From contig JAFKFM010000006.1 in the NCBI GenBank assembly GCA_017308135.1, positions 777,118-841,117 on the forward strand: DNA of 64,000 nucleotides. Reading direction: 5' to 3'. A model generated the notes under the pieces. The model saw only the letters and a program-made list of their open reading frames with translations. It searched no databases and was not told where the DNA came from. Made by a program: the position numbers and the translations under genes. The DNA is from Alphaproteobacteria bacterium. Lineage in GTDB: Bacteria; Pseudomonadota; Alphaproteobacteria; CACIAM-22H2. Shown piece by piece: positions 11,578-28,798 of this stretch (positions within the stretch are counted from its first letter, which is position 1; every line of letters begins with the position of its first letter).

Positions 11578-12453
11578 ATGGCCGTTCTCGTCGACAAGAA
11601 TACGAAGGTCATCTGCCAGGGCTTTACCGGCGCGCAGGGCACCTTCCACTCCGAACAGGCCATCGCCTACGGCACCAAGATGGTCGGCGGCGTGACGCCC
11701 GGTAAGGGCGGCACCAAGCATCTCGATCTGCCCGTGTTCAACACGGTGGACGAAGCCGTGCGCACGACCGGGGCCGACGCTTCGGTTATCTACGTGCCGC
11801 CGCCCTTCGCGGCCGACGCGATCCTGGAAGCGGTCGACGCCAAGCTGCGCTTGGTCGTGTGCATCACCGAAGGCATCCCGGTGCTGGACATGGTGCGCGT
11901 GAAGCGCGCGATGTCGGGCACCAAGACGCGCCTGATCGGGCCGAACTGCCCGGGCGTCATCACGCCGGGCGAGTGCAAGATCGGCATCATGCCGGGCCAC
12001 ATCCATAGCCGCGGCAAAATCGGCATCGTCAGCCGTTCGGGCACGCTGACCTACGAAGCGGTCGCGCAGACCACGGCCGCAGGGCTCGGGCAGACGACCT
12101 GCATCGGCATCGGCGGCGACCCGGTCAACGGCACGAACTTCGTCGATGCGCTGGAACTCTTCCTCGCCGATCCCGAAACCGCCGGCATCATCATGATCGG
12201 CGAAATCGGTGGCTCGGCCGAAGAAGAAGCCGCCGCCTTCTACAAGGCGTCGAAGGTCAAGAAGCCGATCGTCGGCTTCATCGCGGGCGTGACCGCCCCG
12301 CCGGGCCGTCGCATGGGCCATGCCGGTGCGATCATCTCCGGCGGCAAGGGCACGGCCGGCGATAAGATCGAAGCGATGAAATCGTCGGGTTACCTCGTCG
12401 CCGACAGCCCGGCGGCGCTGGGCTCGACGATGGTCAAGGCGATGCAAGGTTAA
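11578..12453 (+). CDS. sucD: Succinyl-CoA synthetase alpha subunit
   Basis: A 291-residue alpha subunit. It has the N-terminal CoA-binding region starting [17 protein letters not shown], the conserved LIGPNCPG, and the active-site GHAGAII whose histidine is phosphorylated during catalysis. The start lies one base after the sucC stop. A good ribosome site for the next gene (AAGGAGCGAC) fills the 26-bp gap to sucA. Confidence 0.98.
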   Translation: MAVLVDKNTKVICQGFTGAQGTFHSEQAIAYGTKMVGGVTPGKGGTKHLDLPVFNTVDEAVRTTGADASVIYVPPPFAADAILEAVDAKLRLVVCITEGIPVLDMVRVKRAMSGTKTRLIGPNCPGVITPGECKIGIMPGHIHSRGKIGIVSRSGTLTYEAVAQTTAAGLGQTTCIGIGGDPVNGTNFVDALELFLADPETAGIIMIGEIGGSAEEEAAAFYKASKVKKPIVGFIAGVTAPPGRRMGHAGAIISGGKGTAGDKIEAMKSSGYLVADSPAALGSTMVKAMQG

Positions 12454-12479
12454 GCACGAAGCCGTTTAAGGAGCGCGAC

Positions 12480-15368
<2,889 letters not shown>

Positions 15369-15416
15369 CGCCCGGAAACGCTGAAAAGCCAAACGTCAAA
15401 GAAGAAAGACACGCAT

Positions 15417-16619
15417 ATGCCGATCGACATCAAAGTTCCGCCCATGGGCGAGTCCGTCTCGGAAGCGACCGTCGCGAAGTGGTTCAAGAAGGTCGGCGAC
15501 GCCGTGAAGGCGGACGAGCCGCTTTGCGAACTCGAAACCGACAAGGTGACGGTCGAAGTGCCGGCCCCCGTCGCCGGTCAGCTCGTGTCGATCACCGCCG
15601 ATAGCGGTGCCACGGTCGGCGTGGGCGCCAAGCTCGGCGAAATTCTGGAAGGTGCGGCGGGCAAGGCTTCTGCCCCCGCCGCCGCACCGGCCGCGGCCCC
15701 GGCACCGGCGAAAGCCGCCGCACCCGCACCCGCTTCGGCGGCCCAACCCGGCCCCGCCGCGCGCAAGGCGCTGTCGGAAGCCGGCGTGGACGCCGCTTCG
15801 GTGGCGGGTTCCGGTAAGGATGGCCGCGTGACCAAGGCCGATGTCGCCGCCGCCCCCAAGGCCGCCGCACCGGCCCCGGCCGCTGCCCCCGCCGCCCCGG
15901 CCGCACCGCGCGAAATCGGGCCGCGCGAAGAACGCGTGAAGATGACGCGCCTGCGCACCCGCATCGCCGAGCGCCTGAAGCAGGCGCAGAACACCGCCGC
16001 GATGCTGACGACGTTCAACGAGATCGACATGTCGGCCGCGATGGCGATGCGCTCGAAATACAACGAGCAATTCGAGAAGCGGCACGGCGTGAAGCTCGGC
16101 TTCATGTCGATCTTCGCCAAGGCCTGCGTCGTGGCGCTCAAGGAACTCCCCGCCGTCAACGCCGAGATCGACGCGGGCGACATCGTCTACAAGAACCATT
16201 ACGACATCGGTGTCGCCGTCGGCACGCCGCAAGGCTTGGTCGTGCCGGTCGTGCGCGATTGCGACGTGCTGTCGTTCGCCGATATCGAAAAGAAGATCGG
16301 CGATTTCGGCCGCCGGGCCCGCGACGGCAAGCTCACCATCGACGAGATGACCGGCGGCACGTTCACGATCACGAACGGCGGCATCTATGGCTCGCTGATG
16401 TCCACGCCCATTCTGAACCCGCCGCAATCGGGCATTCTGGGCATGCACAAGATCCAGCCGCGCCCGGTCGCCATCGGCGACAAGATCGAGATCCGCCCGA
16501 TGATGTATGTGGCGCTCAGCTACGACCACCGCATCATCGACGGGCGCGAAGCGGTCACCTTCCTCGTGCGCGTCAAGGAGTGCATCGAGGATCCGGGCCG
16601 TCTCATCCTCGACATGTGA
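15417..16619 (+). CDS. sucB: 2-oxoglutarate dehydrogenase E2 (dihydrolipoyl succinyltransferase)
   Basis: A 400-residue E2 subunit in three parts. The lipoyl domain (1-80) carries the modified lysine at Lys43 in ETDKVTVE. A long Ala/Pro-rich swinging linker surrounds a small E3/E1-binding domain (about 117-152, starting [12 protein letters not shown]). The catalytic domain follows, with [12 protein letters not shown] near the end (His371, Asp375). It forms the core of the complex and transfers succinyl to CoA. A strong intrinsic terminator follows 6 bp after its stop, so sucB ends the main transcript. Confidence 0.98.
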   Translation: MPIDIKVPPMGESVSEATVAKWFKKVGDAVKADEPLCELETDKVTVEVPAPVAGQLVSITADSGATVGVGAKLGEILEGAAGKASAPAAAPAAAPAPAKAAAPAPASAAQPGPAARKALSEAGVDAASVAGSGKDGRVTKADVAAAPKAAAPAPAAAPAAPAAPREIGPREERVKMTRLRTRIAERLKQAQNTAAMLTTFNEIDMSAAMAMRSKYNEQFEKRHGVKLGFMSIFAKACVVALKELPAVNAEIDAGDIVYKNHYDIGVAVGTPQGLVVPVVRDCDVLSFADIEKKIGDFGRRARDGKLTIDEMTGGTFTITNGGIYGSLMSTPILNPPQSGILGMHKIQPRPVAIGDKIEIRPMMYVALSYDHRIIDGREAVTFLVRVKECIEDPGRLILDM

Positions 16620-16625
16620 TCCGGG

Positions 16626-16656
16626 AAAGGCCCCGTCTCGGGGCCTTTTCTTTCTA
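16626..16656 (+). terminator. Rho-independent terminator after sucB
   Basis: A perfect 10-bp stem, AAAGGCCCCG (16626-16635) with CGGGGCCTTT (16639-16648), closes a 3-base loop and runs into TTCTTTCT. It lies between sucB and lpd and should end or reduce transcription coming from mdh-sucCDAB. Confidence 0.9.
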
Positions 16657-16681
16657 GACCCTATCCGAACGGAAACGCCCC

Positions 16682-18091
16682 ATGTCCGACACGCAATTCG
16701 ATCTTATCGTCATCGGCGCCGGTCCCGGCGGCTATGTCTGCGCGATCCGCGCGGCCCAGCTCGGCATGAAGGTCGCTTGCGTCGAGAAGCGCGAGACGCT
16801 GGGCGGCACGTGCTTGAACGTCGGCTGCATCCCGTCGAAGGCGCTGCTGCAAGCGTCGGAGAAGTTCGAAGAGGCTTCGCACGGTCTTGGCGCCTTCGGC
16901 GTCAAGGTCGGCAAGGTCGAACTCGATCTCAAGGCGCTGATGGCGCACAAGGACAAGACCGTTAAGTCGAATGTCGACGGTGTGGCTTACCTGTTCAAGA
17001 AGAACAAGGTCGAGTGGGTCAAGGGGGCCGCGAAGGTCACCGGTGCGGGCAAGGTCTCGGTCGCGCTCAACGCCGGCGGCACGCAGGATCTGACCGCGAA
17101 GAACATCGTCATCGCGACGGGTTCGGACGTGGCGTCGCTGCCCTCGCTGCCGATCGACGAAAAGCGCATCGTGTCGTCGACCGGCGCGCTCGCTTTGCCG
17201 GAAGTGCCGAAATCGATGGTGCTGGTCGGCGGCGGCGTGATCGGCCTCGAAATGGGTTCGGTCTGGCAGCGCCTGGGCGCCAAGGTCACGGTGGTCGAGT
17301 TCCTCGATCGCATCATGCCGGGCATGGACGGCGAAGTGTCCAAGCAGATGCAGCGCATCCTGCAAAAGCAGGGCATGGCGTTCGAATTGTCGACCAAGGT
17401 GACGGCCGCCAAGGTCACCGCCAAGGGTGTGACGCTGACGGTCGAACCCGCCGCCGGCGGCGAAGCGAAGACCATCGAAACCGATATCGTGCTGGTCGCC
17501 GTGGGCCGCCGTCCCTTCACCGACGCGCTGGGCCTCAAAGACGCCGGCGTGGCGCTGGACGAGAAGGGCCGTGTCGCCATCGACGGGCATTTCCAAACCA
17601 ACGTGCCGGGCATCTACGCGATCGGCGACGTGGTCGTCGGGCCGATGCTCGCGCACAAGGCCGAAGACGAAGGCATGGCGGTCGCCGAGATTCTGGCCGG
17701 CCAGCATGGCCATGTGAATTACGACGCGATCCCGTCGGTCGTTTACACGTGGCCGGAATGCGCGAGCGTGGGCAAGACCGAGGAGCAGTTGAAGGCCGAA
17801 GGTGTCGCCTACAAGGTCGGCAAGTTCCCGTTCACCGCGAACGGGCGTGCCCGCGCGATGAACAGCACCGACGGCTTCGTGAAAATTCTGGCCGACGCGA
17901 CGACGGATCGTATCCTCGGCGCGCATATGGTTGGCCCGGTGGTCGGCGAAATGATCGCCGAAATCACGCTGGCGATCGAATTCGGCGGCTCGGCGGAAGA
18001 TGTGGCGCGCACCTGCCATCCGCACCCGACGCTAACCGAAGCGGTGCGCGAAGCCGCCCTCGCGGTCGACGGCCGCCCGATCCACATCTAA
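16682..18091 (+). CDS. lpdA: Dihydrolipoyl dehydrogenase (E3)
   Basis: A 469-residue FAD/NAD disulfide oxidoreductase. It has the FAD-binding GAGPGGYVCAIRAAQ (12-26), the redox pair Cys44-x4-Cys49 in GGTCLNVGCIPSK, the NAD-binding GGGVIGLEMG, and the C-terminal HPHPTLTEA that provides the catalytic His/Glu pair from the partner subunit. It reoxidises the lipoyl groups of SucB. It lies downstream of the terminator, so it is either expressed by read-through or from a promoter inside the 62-bp gap; E3 is shared with other complexes, which would justify separate control. Confidence 0.97.
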   Translation: MSDTQFDLIVIGAGPGGYVCAIRAAQLGMKVACVEKRETLGGTCLNVGCIPSKALLQASEKFEEASHGLGAFGVKVGKVELDLKALMAHKDKTVKSNVDGVAYLFKKNKVEWVKGAAKVTGAGKVSVALNAGGTQDLTAKNIVIATGSDVASLPSLPIDEKRIVSSTGALALPEVPKSMVLVGGGVIGLEMGSVWQRLGAKVTVVEFLDRIMPGMDGEVSKQMQRILQKQGMAFELSTKVTAAKVTAKGVTLTVEPAAGGEAKTIETDIVLVAVGRRPFTDALGLKDAGVALDEKGRVAIDGHFQTNVPGIYAIGDVVVGPMLAHKAEDEGMAVAEILAGQHGHVNYDAIPSVVYTWPECASVGKTEEQLKAEGVAYKVGKFPFTANGRARAMNSTDGFVKILADATTDRILGAHMVGPVVGEMIAEITLAIEFGGSAEDVARTCHPHPTLTEAVREAALAVDGRPIHI

Positions 18092-18097
18092 AAAAGT

Positions 18098-19023
<926 letters not shown>

Positions 19024-19045
<22 letters not shown>

Positions 19046-19743
19046 CCGTGCAGCGCGGATTCGACCGTGCGGCCCAGGAAGGTCAGCAATTCGGTGCCCT
19101 GACCTTGATGGAACTTGCCGGTCTGGCGGCTGCCGAAAGCGAGAATGCCGGGCGGCATGTCGCGCTTCAATTGCAGGCGCAGCAGCGCCTGGCTGCGCAC
19201 GAGCGTGGAAGCGCCGGCATAGATCGCCGTATCGCCGGGCTCGTCCGACAGCAGCAGAATGTCGCGCCGTTCGCCCATCACGCGATCGACCGTGCCGCGC
19301 GGCAGGATTTTCAGCGGCGCTTGGGATTCGCCCGCCGGGGGCGCATCGATCGATTCGAAACCGAGGCCGATCGCGTCGACCTCCAAATGCATGGGCAGAT
19401 CGACGGCGATCGTGTCGATGAGATGGGGGAGCGAGCGCGCCGCCAGCACCGACGTCACAGCCGCGTGGATGCGGCCTTGCGTGGCGAGATTGGCGCGGCT
19501 GGTCGCGACCAGCTCGGCTTGTGCCGCCGTCAGTTTGGCGAGATCGGTCTTCATGCGCTCGAGCATGTAGCGCTGCATGTCGACCACGCCGTTGCCCGAA
19601 CGCTGCTCGGGCGGCGTGAGCACCCAGACCAGATCGGGATGTTCCAGCAGGAAATCGGGATGCCGGCGCAGATACTCGGCGACGGCGGGGCCGGTCAGTG
19701 CGGCAAGACCGGCGAGCGGTTGGGCGGGTTCGCTATCGGCCAT
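19024..19743 (-). CDS. DUF484 family protein
   Basis: A 239-residue cytosolic protein with the DUF484 pattern. The opening VAEYLRRHPDFLLEHPDLV and a short coiled coil ending near DMQRYMLERMK precede a GAF-like C-terminal domain ending SALHGWLSRPR. The family (E. coli YigA) is regularly encoded directly upstream of xerC. Its biochemical role is not known; the GAF-like fold suggests ligand or nucleotide sensing. The gene is divergent from priA across a 100-bp gap in which I see no clear operator. Confidence 0.9.
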
Positions 19744-19843
19744 ACGTGATCTCGGCGATGTCGAGGGAAAATTTCATGTCCATCCCGGCGGATTTCGGCC
19801 GCCGCGCTTGCGTCGGCGCGACTCGGCGGCCAGATTCTAGCCG

Positions 19844-22033
19844 ATGGAAGAATCGCCCGCCAGCAGCCGCGTACGCGTCGCCTTGCCGATGCGCCTCGGG
19901 CCCTACGACTACGCCGTGCCCGACGGAATGACGCTGGCGCCGGGCGATTTCGTGCGCGTGCCGTTGGGGCCGCGCGTGGAGATCGGCGTGGTGTGGGACG
20001 AAGCCGCCGATCCCGATTTCGACGCCGCGAAGCTCAAACCCGTGCGCGCGCGCTTGCCCGTCGTGCCGATGCGCGAGCCCTTGCGCCGTTTCGTCGATTG
20101 GGTCGCGCGCTACACGATGGCGCCGGTCGGCAACGTGCTGCGCATGGCGATGAGCGTGTCGGCCGCGTTCGAACCGCCGAAAATGCGCCGCGCACTGGCG
20201 CTGTCGGACGCAGCCCCCGATCCGCATCTCGACGAGCCGGGCGTGCTGACGCCCGCGCGCCGTCGCGTGCTGCTCGAAGCGATGGCGGGCGCGCGGCCTG
20301 CATCCGATCTCGCCGAGGCCGCCGGTGTCGGAACCGGCGTCGTCAAAACGCTGGTCGAGAAGGGATGGCTGGAAGCGATCGAACTGCCGCCCGAAGCGCC
20401 GCCCGTGCCCGACGGGACGGGAAAATTGGCGTCGCTCAATCCCGATCAGCGCATCGCCGCGGACCTGCTGCTCGAAAAATTGACGGAAGGTTTTTCGACC
20501 ACGTTGATCGATGGCGTGACCGGCTCGGGAAAGACGGAAGTCTATTTCGAAGCGGTCGCCGCGGCGGTCGCGTCGGGTAAGCAAGTGCTGGTGATGCTGC
20601 CCGAAATCGCGATGAGCGCGCAGTGGTTGGCGCGCTTCGAACAACGCTTCGGCGTGCCGCCCACGCCGTGGCATTCGGAACTGCCGGGGCATCTGCGCGC
20701 GAAAATCTGGCGCCAGATCGCGTCGGGCGAAGCGCGCGTGGTGATCGGCGCCCGCTCGGCATTGTTCCTGCCTTATCGCGATCTCGGTCTGATCGTGATC
20801 GACGAAGAGCACGAGCAAGCCTTCAAGCAGGAAGACGGCACGATCTATCACGCGCGCGACATGGCCGTGGTGCGCGCGCGCTTCGAGAATATTCCCATCG
20901 TGCTGGCGTCGGCCACGCCGTCGCTGGAGACGCTCGCGAATGTCGAACGCGGGCGCTATGCGCGCGTCGAATTGCCCGCCCGTCACGGCGGCGCGCTGCT
21001 GCCGGGCGTCACCGCGATCGATCTGCGTAAAGCGCCTCCGCCGCGCGGACGGTTTATCTCGCCGCCGTTAAAGGCGGCCCTCGCCGACACGCTGGAAGCG
21101 GGCGAGCAGGCGATGCTGTTCTTGAACCGGCGCGGCTATGCGCCGCTGACGTTGTGCCGCGCCTGCGGCCATCGCCTGCAATGCCCGCGCTGCACGGCGT
21201 GGCTGGTCGAGCATCGCCTGCACGGGCGTTTGCAATGCCATCATTGCGGCTACGCGTCGTCCTTGCCGCGCCAATGCCCCGCTTGCACGGCGGAGGATTC
21301 CTTCGTCGCCTGCGGCCCGGGCGTGGAGCGCGTGGCGGAAGAAGCGCAAGCCTTGTTCCCCGATGCGCGCATCGGCGTGATGACGTCCGACACCGTCGCG
21401 GGGCCGGCGGCGGCGGCGGAATTCGTGCGCCAGATGGCGGAAAAGGAAATCGACATTCTGGTCGGCACGCAGATCGTCGCGAAGGGGCATCACTTTCCGC
21501 TGCTGACGCTGGTGGGCATCGTCGATGCCGATATCGGTTTGACCGGCGGCGATCTGCGCGCGGGCGAACGGTCGTGGCAGTTGCTGCACCAGGTCGCGGG
21601 GCGCGCGGGGCGCGCCGAACGCCCCGGCCGCGTGCTGATCCAAACCCATATGCCCGAACATCCGGTGATGACGGCGCTGGTCGCGGGCGATCGCGAACGC
21701 TTCCTCGCCGCCGAAAGCCACGACCGGCGCAAGCGCAACTGGCCACCGTTCGGGCGTCTCGCGGCGCTGGTGTTGTCGGGCGAAGATGAAGCCTTGGTCG
21801 ATCGCATCGCCAAGCGTTTGGGCGCGACCGCGCCGCGCGAGGCGGGGATCGAAGTGCTGGGTCCCGCCCCGGCCGCGATGGCGATCTTGCGCGGCCGCCA
21901 TCGCCGGCGCTTGCTGGTGAAAGCGTCGCGCGATTTCGATCTGCAGGGCGCGCTGCATGATTGGCTGGCGCAAACGAAAATCCCGGCGAATTTGCGCCTC
22001 GCCGTGGATATCGATCCGTATAGTTTCCTTTGA
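19844..22033 (+). CDS. priA: Primosomal replication helicase PriA
   Basis: A 729-residue superfamily-2 helicase for replication restart. An N-terminal fork-binding domain (about 1-110) precedes Walker A GVTGSGKT (224-231) and the DEEH box (320-323). Eight cysteines that bind two zinc ions are visible: 438/441, 447/450, 465/468 and 478/481. The late helicase motifs include VGTQIVAKGHHFP and QVAGRAGRAERPG. The C-terminal domain ends in LRLAVDIDPYSFL, the family's usual end. Length is normal. It converges with the sensor gene, with a single base between the stops. Confidence 0.97.
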   Translation: MEESPASSRVRVALPMRLGPYDYAVPDGMTLAPGDFVRVPLGPRVEIGVVWDEAADPDFDAAKLKPVRARLPVVPMREPLRRFVDWVARYTMAPVGNVLRMAMSVSAAFEPPKMRRALALSDAAPDPHLDEPGVLTPARRRVLLEAMAGARPASDLAEAAGVGTGVVKTLVEKGWLEAIELPPEAPPVPDGTGKLASLNPDQRIAADLLLEKLTEGFSTTLIDGVTGSGKTEVYFEAVAAAVASGKQVLVMLPEIAMSAQWLARFEQRFGVPPTPWHSELPGHLRAKIWRQIASGEARVVIGARSALFLPYRDLGLIVIDEEHEQAFKQEDGTIYHARDMAVVRARFENIPIVLASATPSLETLANVERGRYARVELPARHGGALLPGVTAIDLRKAPPPRGRFISPPLKAALADTLEAGEQAMLFLNRRGYAPLTLCRACGHRLQCPRCTAWLVEHRLHGRLQCHHCGYASSLPRQCPACTAEDSFVACGPGVERVAEEAQALFPDARIGVMTSDTVAGPAAAAEFVRQMAEKEIDILVGTQIVAKGHHFPLLTLVGIVDADIGLTGGDLRAGERSWQLLHQVAGRAGRAERPGRVLIQTHMPEHPVMTALVAGDRERFLAAESHDRRKRNWPPFGRLAALVLSGEDEALVDRIAKRLGATAPREAGIEVLGPAPAAMAILRGRHRRRLLVKASRDFDLQGALHDWLAQTKIPANLRLAVDIDPYSFL

Positions 22034-22034
22034 A

Positions 22035-23648
22035 CTAAGCGGCGCGCGCGAACCCGGCGCGGAACACGTCCAGCGTGCCGCCCGGCGCTTCGCGATGTTC
22101 GATCGTGCCGCCCAGCGACTGCGCGAAGCCTTGCGCGACCGCGTCGCCCAGATGGGATTGCTTGGCGCCCGACGCCGTGCCGTTGGCGGATACGGCGATG
22201 GCGAGTTCGACATGCGCCGCATCGAGGCCGCGCACGCCGACCGAGAAGCCCACGCGCCCGCCTTGACCCGCCGCCGACAGCGCGTGCACGAGCAGCGCGT
22301 TGGTCATGCGATGCAGACGGCTGGCGTCCGCGATGATGCGCAAGCCGTCGGGCACGTCGAGGCCCAGATCGCACGCGACGTCGAGATCGCGCGCGCGGCC
22401 GCGCACGCTTTCGTAGGTGAGCTTCGCCCAATCGCGCGGATCGAGGGCGGCGAGGCTTTGCCCGTCGCTCGACTGCGCCAGCGCCACCCAATCGAGCACG
22501 TCGTTCAACGCGCGACCCAATTTGGCGCCGGCCGCGCGCAACGCGCCGATGGCGCGTTGGCGCTGCGTTTCATTGCCGCCGGGGGCCGATAGCGTATCGC
22601 TCGCCCAGCGCAGCGCATCGACCGGATCGCGTAGATCCTGGCCGAACCCCGCCAGCAAGCGCGCCATTTCCACGCGCGCGCGGTCGGATGCGTCGGCCAA
22701 GCGCATCAACGCGCGCTCGCGCCGATCGATGGCCAAGGCGGCGCCGAAGGCGAGCAACGCCACGAATCCGGCGGCGACGAAATAAAGCCGGGAGCGATCG
22801 TCGGATTCGGCGCGCAGCTCCGCTTCGGGCAGCGTCACCGCGACATAGAGGTCGAAGGGGGCGAGGCGTTGCCACGCGATCGCGCTGCGTTGGGGCTGGT
22901 CCGCCCGATCGCCCGGCGACAAGCCGGAATCGGCGGCGCGCATGACCGGCATCCATTCGTCGAAATTGGGGTCGAGTGCGATATCCGCGGGCGTGGCACC
23001 CGCACGCGCGCGAACCAAACCGTCGCCGCCGACGATCGTGGTGACGGCGCCGGGCAGATTCGCCAGCCGCCCGTCGATGCCGCCGAAACGCGCGATATCG
23101 ATCGACGCGACGATGGCGCCGCCGAAGCCGCCATCCGGCGCGTCGATGCGCCGCGTGACCTGTACGGTCCAACGGCCCGACACGCGGCCCAGGACCGGCG
23201 CGCCGATGAAGAAATCGGTCTCGCCGTCGGCGAGCGCTTTGAAGTGGCGCCGATCGGCGACCGAAACGGGGGCCGATCCCATCGGCAGCGTCGATTGCAG
23301 AACGATGCCTTGCGCGTCGGCGACGGAAAGCTGCGCCAATTCGCCGACCGCGATACGCTTCTCGTCGATCAAGCGTTGGAGCGAGAACGCATTGCCGCCG
23401 CGCTCGGCGGCGTATTTGACGAGATCGAGCAGCCGCGCCGTCGATGTCACGTAAGCATGCGTCTGCGCGGCCTCGATGCGCGCGAAATGCTTAAGCTCCT
23501 CGATCTCGTGCGTGCGCGTCGCGCGCCGGTCGAGCCATGCGCCCGCCAGCGCCAGCCCGAAGACGAGCAGCGTCACGGCGATGGCCATGCCCCACACGCC
23601 CGGCAAGGGCAGGCGGCGCAAGGCGGCGGTTTGCGGCAAAGGCGACAT
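22035..23648 (-). CDS. Membrane PDC sensor with degenerate histidine-kinase core
   Basis: A 537-residue membrane protein. Transmembrane segments at about 18-38 and 288-306 enclose a periplasmic double-PDC (dCACHE-like) sensor (about 45-285, including SVADRRHFKALADGETDFFIGAPVLG). The cytosolic part is laid out like a histidine kinase, but the phosphoacceptor block reads GQDLRDPVDAL, so Gln337 stands where His is required. The N-box region reads ALLVHALSAA without the key Asn, and no DxGxG box is present. It is therefore probably a pseudokinase that could scaffold or regulate another kinase. It lies alone between priA and atpH; its partner is unknown. Confidence 0.8.
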   Translation of the reverse strand: MSPLPQTAALRRLPLPGVWGMAIAVTLLVFGLALAGAWLDRRATRTHEIEELKHFARIEAAQTHAYVTSTARLLDLVKYAAERGGNAFSLQRLIDEKRIAVGELAQLSVADAQGIVLQSTLPMGSAPVSVADRRHFKALADGETDFFIGAPVLGRVSGRWTVQVTRRIDAPDGGFGGAIVASIDIARFGGIDGRLANLPGAVTTIVGGDGLVRARAGATPADIALDPNFDEWMPVMRAADSGLSPGDRADQPQRSAIAWQRLAPFDLYVAVTLPEAELRAESDDRSRLYFVAAGFVALLAFGAALAIDRRERALMRLADASDRARVEMARLLAGFGQDLRDPVDALRWASDTLSAPGGNETQRQRAIGALRAAGAKLGRALNDVLDWVALAQSSDGQSLAALDPRDWAKLTYESVRGRARDLDVACDLGLDVPDGLRIIADASRLHRMTNALLVHALSAAGQGGRVGFSVGVRGLDAAHVELAIAVSANGTASGAKQSHLGDAVAQGFAQSLGGTIEHREAPGGTLDVFRAGFARAA

Positions 23649-23902
23649 CGGCGGGCGGACTGTAAAGGGCAGGGGTTGCGGAACCTTGCCAACCTGCCCG
23701 ATGGCGCTGAAACCAACCTGAACTTGGGGTCCGAAAAGGCATGATTCCGCATGCCTTATTGCATCGCAGTTGTGCCTGTGGTAGCTACACGCGCGCGCTG
23801 GCGGAAGGGGTTTCCTGACCGCCCGTTTTTTTGTTGAGTTTCAATGGGGTTGCGGCCCGTCCGGGCGCCCGCGATCCTGGTCGAAAAGGGAAGCTTCGCT
23901 CC
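23649..23902. other. 254-bp intergenic region upstream of atpH, with hairpin
   Basis: This is the longest gap in the window. It should hold the atp operon promoter and the promoter of the divergent pseudokinase gene. A perfect 8-bp hairpin, AAGGCATG (23736-23743) and CATGCCTT (23750-23757), lies in its middle; on the minus strand it is followed by a short T-run. No confident -35/-10 pair could be chosen by eye. Confidence 0.5.
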
Positions 23903-24463
23903 GTGGCATCCGATACATCCGTGGCCGCCGTTCTCGCCCAGCGTTACGCGGGCGCGCTCTATGAACTGGCCGACGAGGGCAAGGCGCTGGACGCCGTCCT
24001 CGCGGATCTGAAGTCGGTCGAAGCCGCGATGGCCGAATCGGCCGAGCTGCGCCGCGCGATGACCAGCCCCTTGCTGCCGCGAAAGGCGCAGGAAGCCGCC
24101 GTTTTGGCGGTCGCCAAGGCGATGGGCGTGGGCGATCTGGTTCGCCGTTTCCTGGGCATGCTGGCCCGCAACCGCCGCCTGGCCGGTTTCACCGCGATCG
24201 CCGCGGCCTATCGCGCCATCCTGGCCGACAAGCGCGGCGAAACGACCGCGGAGGTCGTTTCGGCCGTGGCGCTGACCGATTCGCAGAAAGCCGCGCTGGA
24301 AGCGGCTTTGGCCGGCCGCGCCGGCCGCAAGATCACGCTCGACCTCAAGGTCGATCCCCGCATCCTGGGCGGGCTGAAGGTGAAGGTGGGTTCCCGCCTC
24401 GTCGACGCCTCGCTGCAAGGCCAACTCAAGCGTCTCCACCTGACCCTGGCGGGTCGGGCCTGA
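23903..24463 (+). CDS. atpH: ATP synthase F1 delta subunit
   Basis: A 186-residue OSCP/delta subunit. It has the family N-terminus ([15 protein letters not shown]), the central helical region, and the C-terminal block with [25 protein letters not shown]. The start is taken as GTG 23903, which puts the conserved start next to a purine-rich AAAAGGG stretch; the frame is open further upstream without homology. It links the F1 head to the peripheral stalk. It opens the atpHAGDC cluster, the usual alphaproteobacterial arrangement in which the Fo genes are elsewhere. Confidence 0.95.
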   Translation: MASDTSVAAVLAQRYAGALYELADEGKALDAVLADLKSVEAAMAESAELRRAMTSPLLPRKAQEAAVLAVAKAMGVGDLVRRFLGMLARNRRLAGFTAIAAAYRAILADKRGETTAEVVSAVALTDSQKAALEAALAGRAGRKITLDLKVDPRILGGLKVKVGSRLVDASLQGQLKRLHLTLAGRA

Positions 24464-24485
24464 TATTCCGGAAGAGGGTTCCAAG

Positions 24486-26015
<1,530 letters not shown>

Positions 26016-26050
26016 TCAAGCGCACGAGCTAGGGAAGGGCCGCGAAGGTC

Positions 26051-28380
<2,330 letters not shown>

Positions 28381-28382
28381 GC

Positions 28383-28784
28383 ATGACCGGCAAAACCAAG
28401 TTCGAGCTGGTCTCGCCCGAGCGCCTCGTGCTGTCCGAGAACGTCGACATGGTCGTCGTTCCCGGCAGCGAGGGCGATTTCGGCGTGCTTGCCGGCCACT
28501 CGCCGGTCGTCTCGACCTTGCGTTTCGGCACGATCGAAGTTCACGACGACGGCGCGGTCAAGGACCGCATCTTCGTCGCGGGCGGTTTCGCGGAAGTGAC
28601 GCCGGACGGCGTCACGGTTCTGGCGGAAGACGCGGCGCGCTTGACCGAGATCGACAAGGCCGCCGTATCGTCGGAAATCGAAACGCTGCGCGCCAAGTTG
28701 GGTGCGGCGACGACCGACGACGAACGCCAGCCGATCGCGGCGAAGCTCGACATCGCCACCGCGAAGCTGGCCGCCGTCGCCTAA
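28383..28784 (+). CDS. atpC: ATP synthase F1 epsilon subunit
   Basis: A 133-residue epsilon subunit: an N-terminal beta-sandwich ([35 protein letters not shown], seen in parts) and a helical C-terminal hairpin rich in alanine and glutamate. It sits on the rotor and tunes ATP hydrolysis. ATG at 28383, immediately after atpD, gives the family N-terminus. It ends the atp cluster; the glycosylase gene follows 14 bp later on the same strand. Confidence 0.95.
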   Translation: MTGKTKFELVSPERLVLSENVDMVVVPGSEGDFGVLAGHSPVVSTLRFGTIEVHDDGAVKDRIFVAGGFAEVTPDGVTVLAEDAARLTEIDKAAVSSEIETLRAKLGAATTDDERQPIAAKLDIATAKLAAVA

Positions 28785-28798
28785 ACTTCGGCCTCGCG

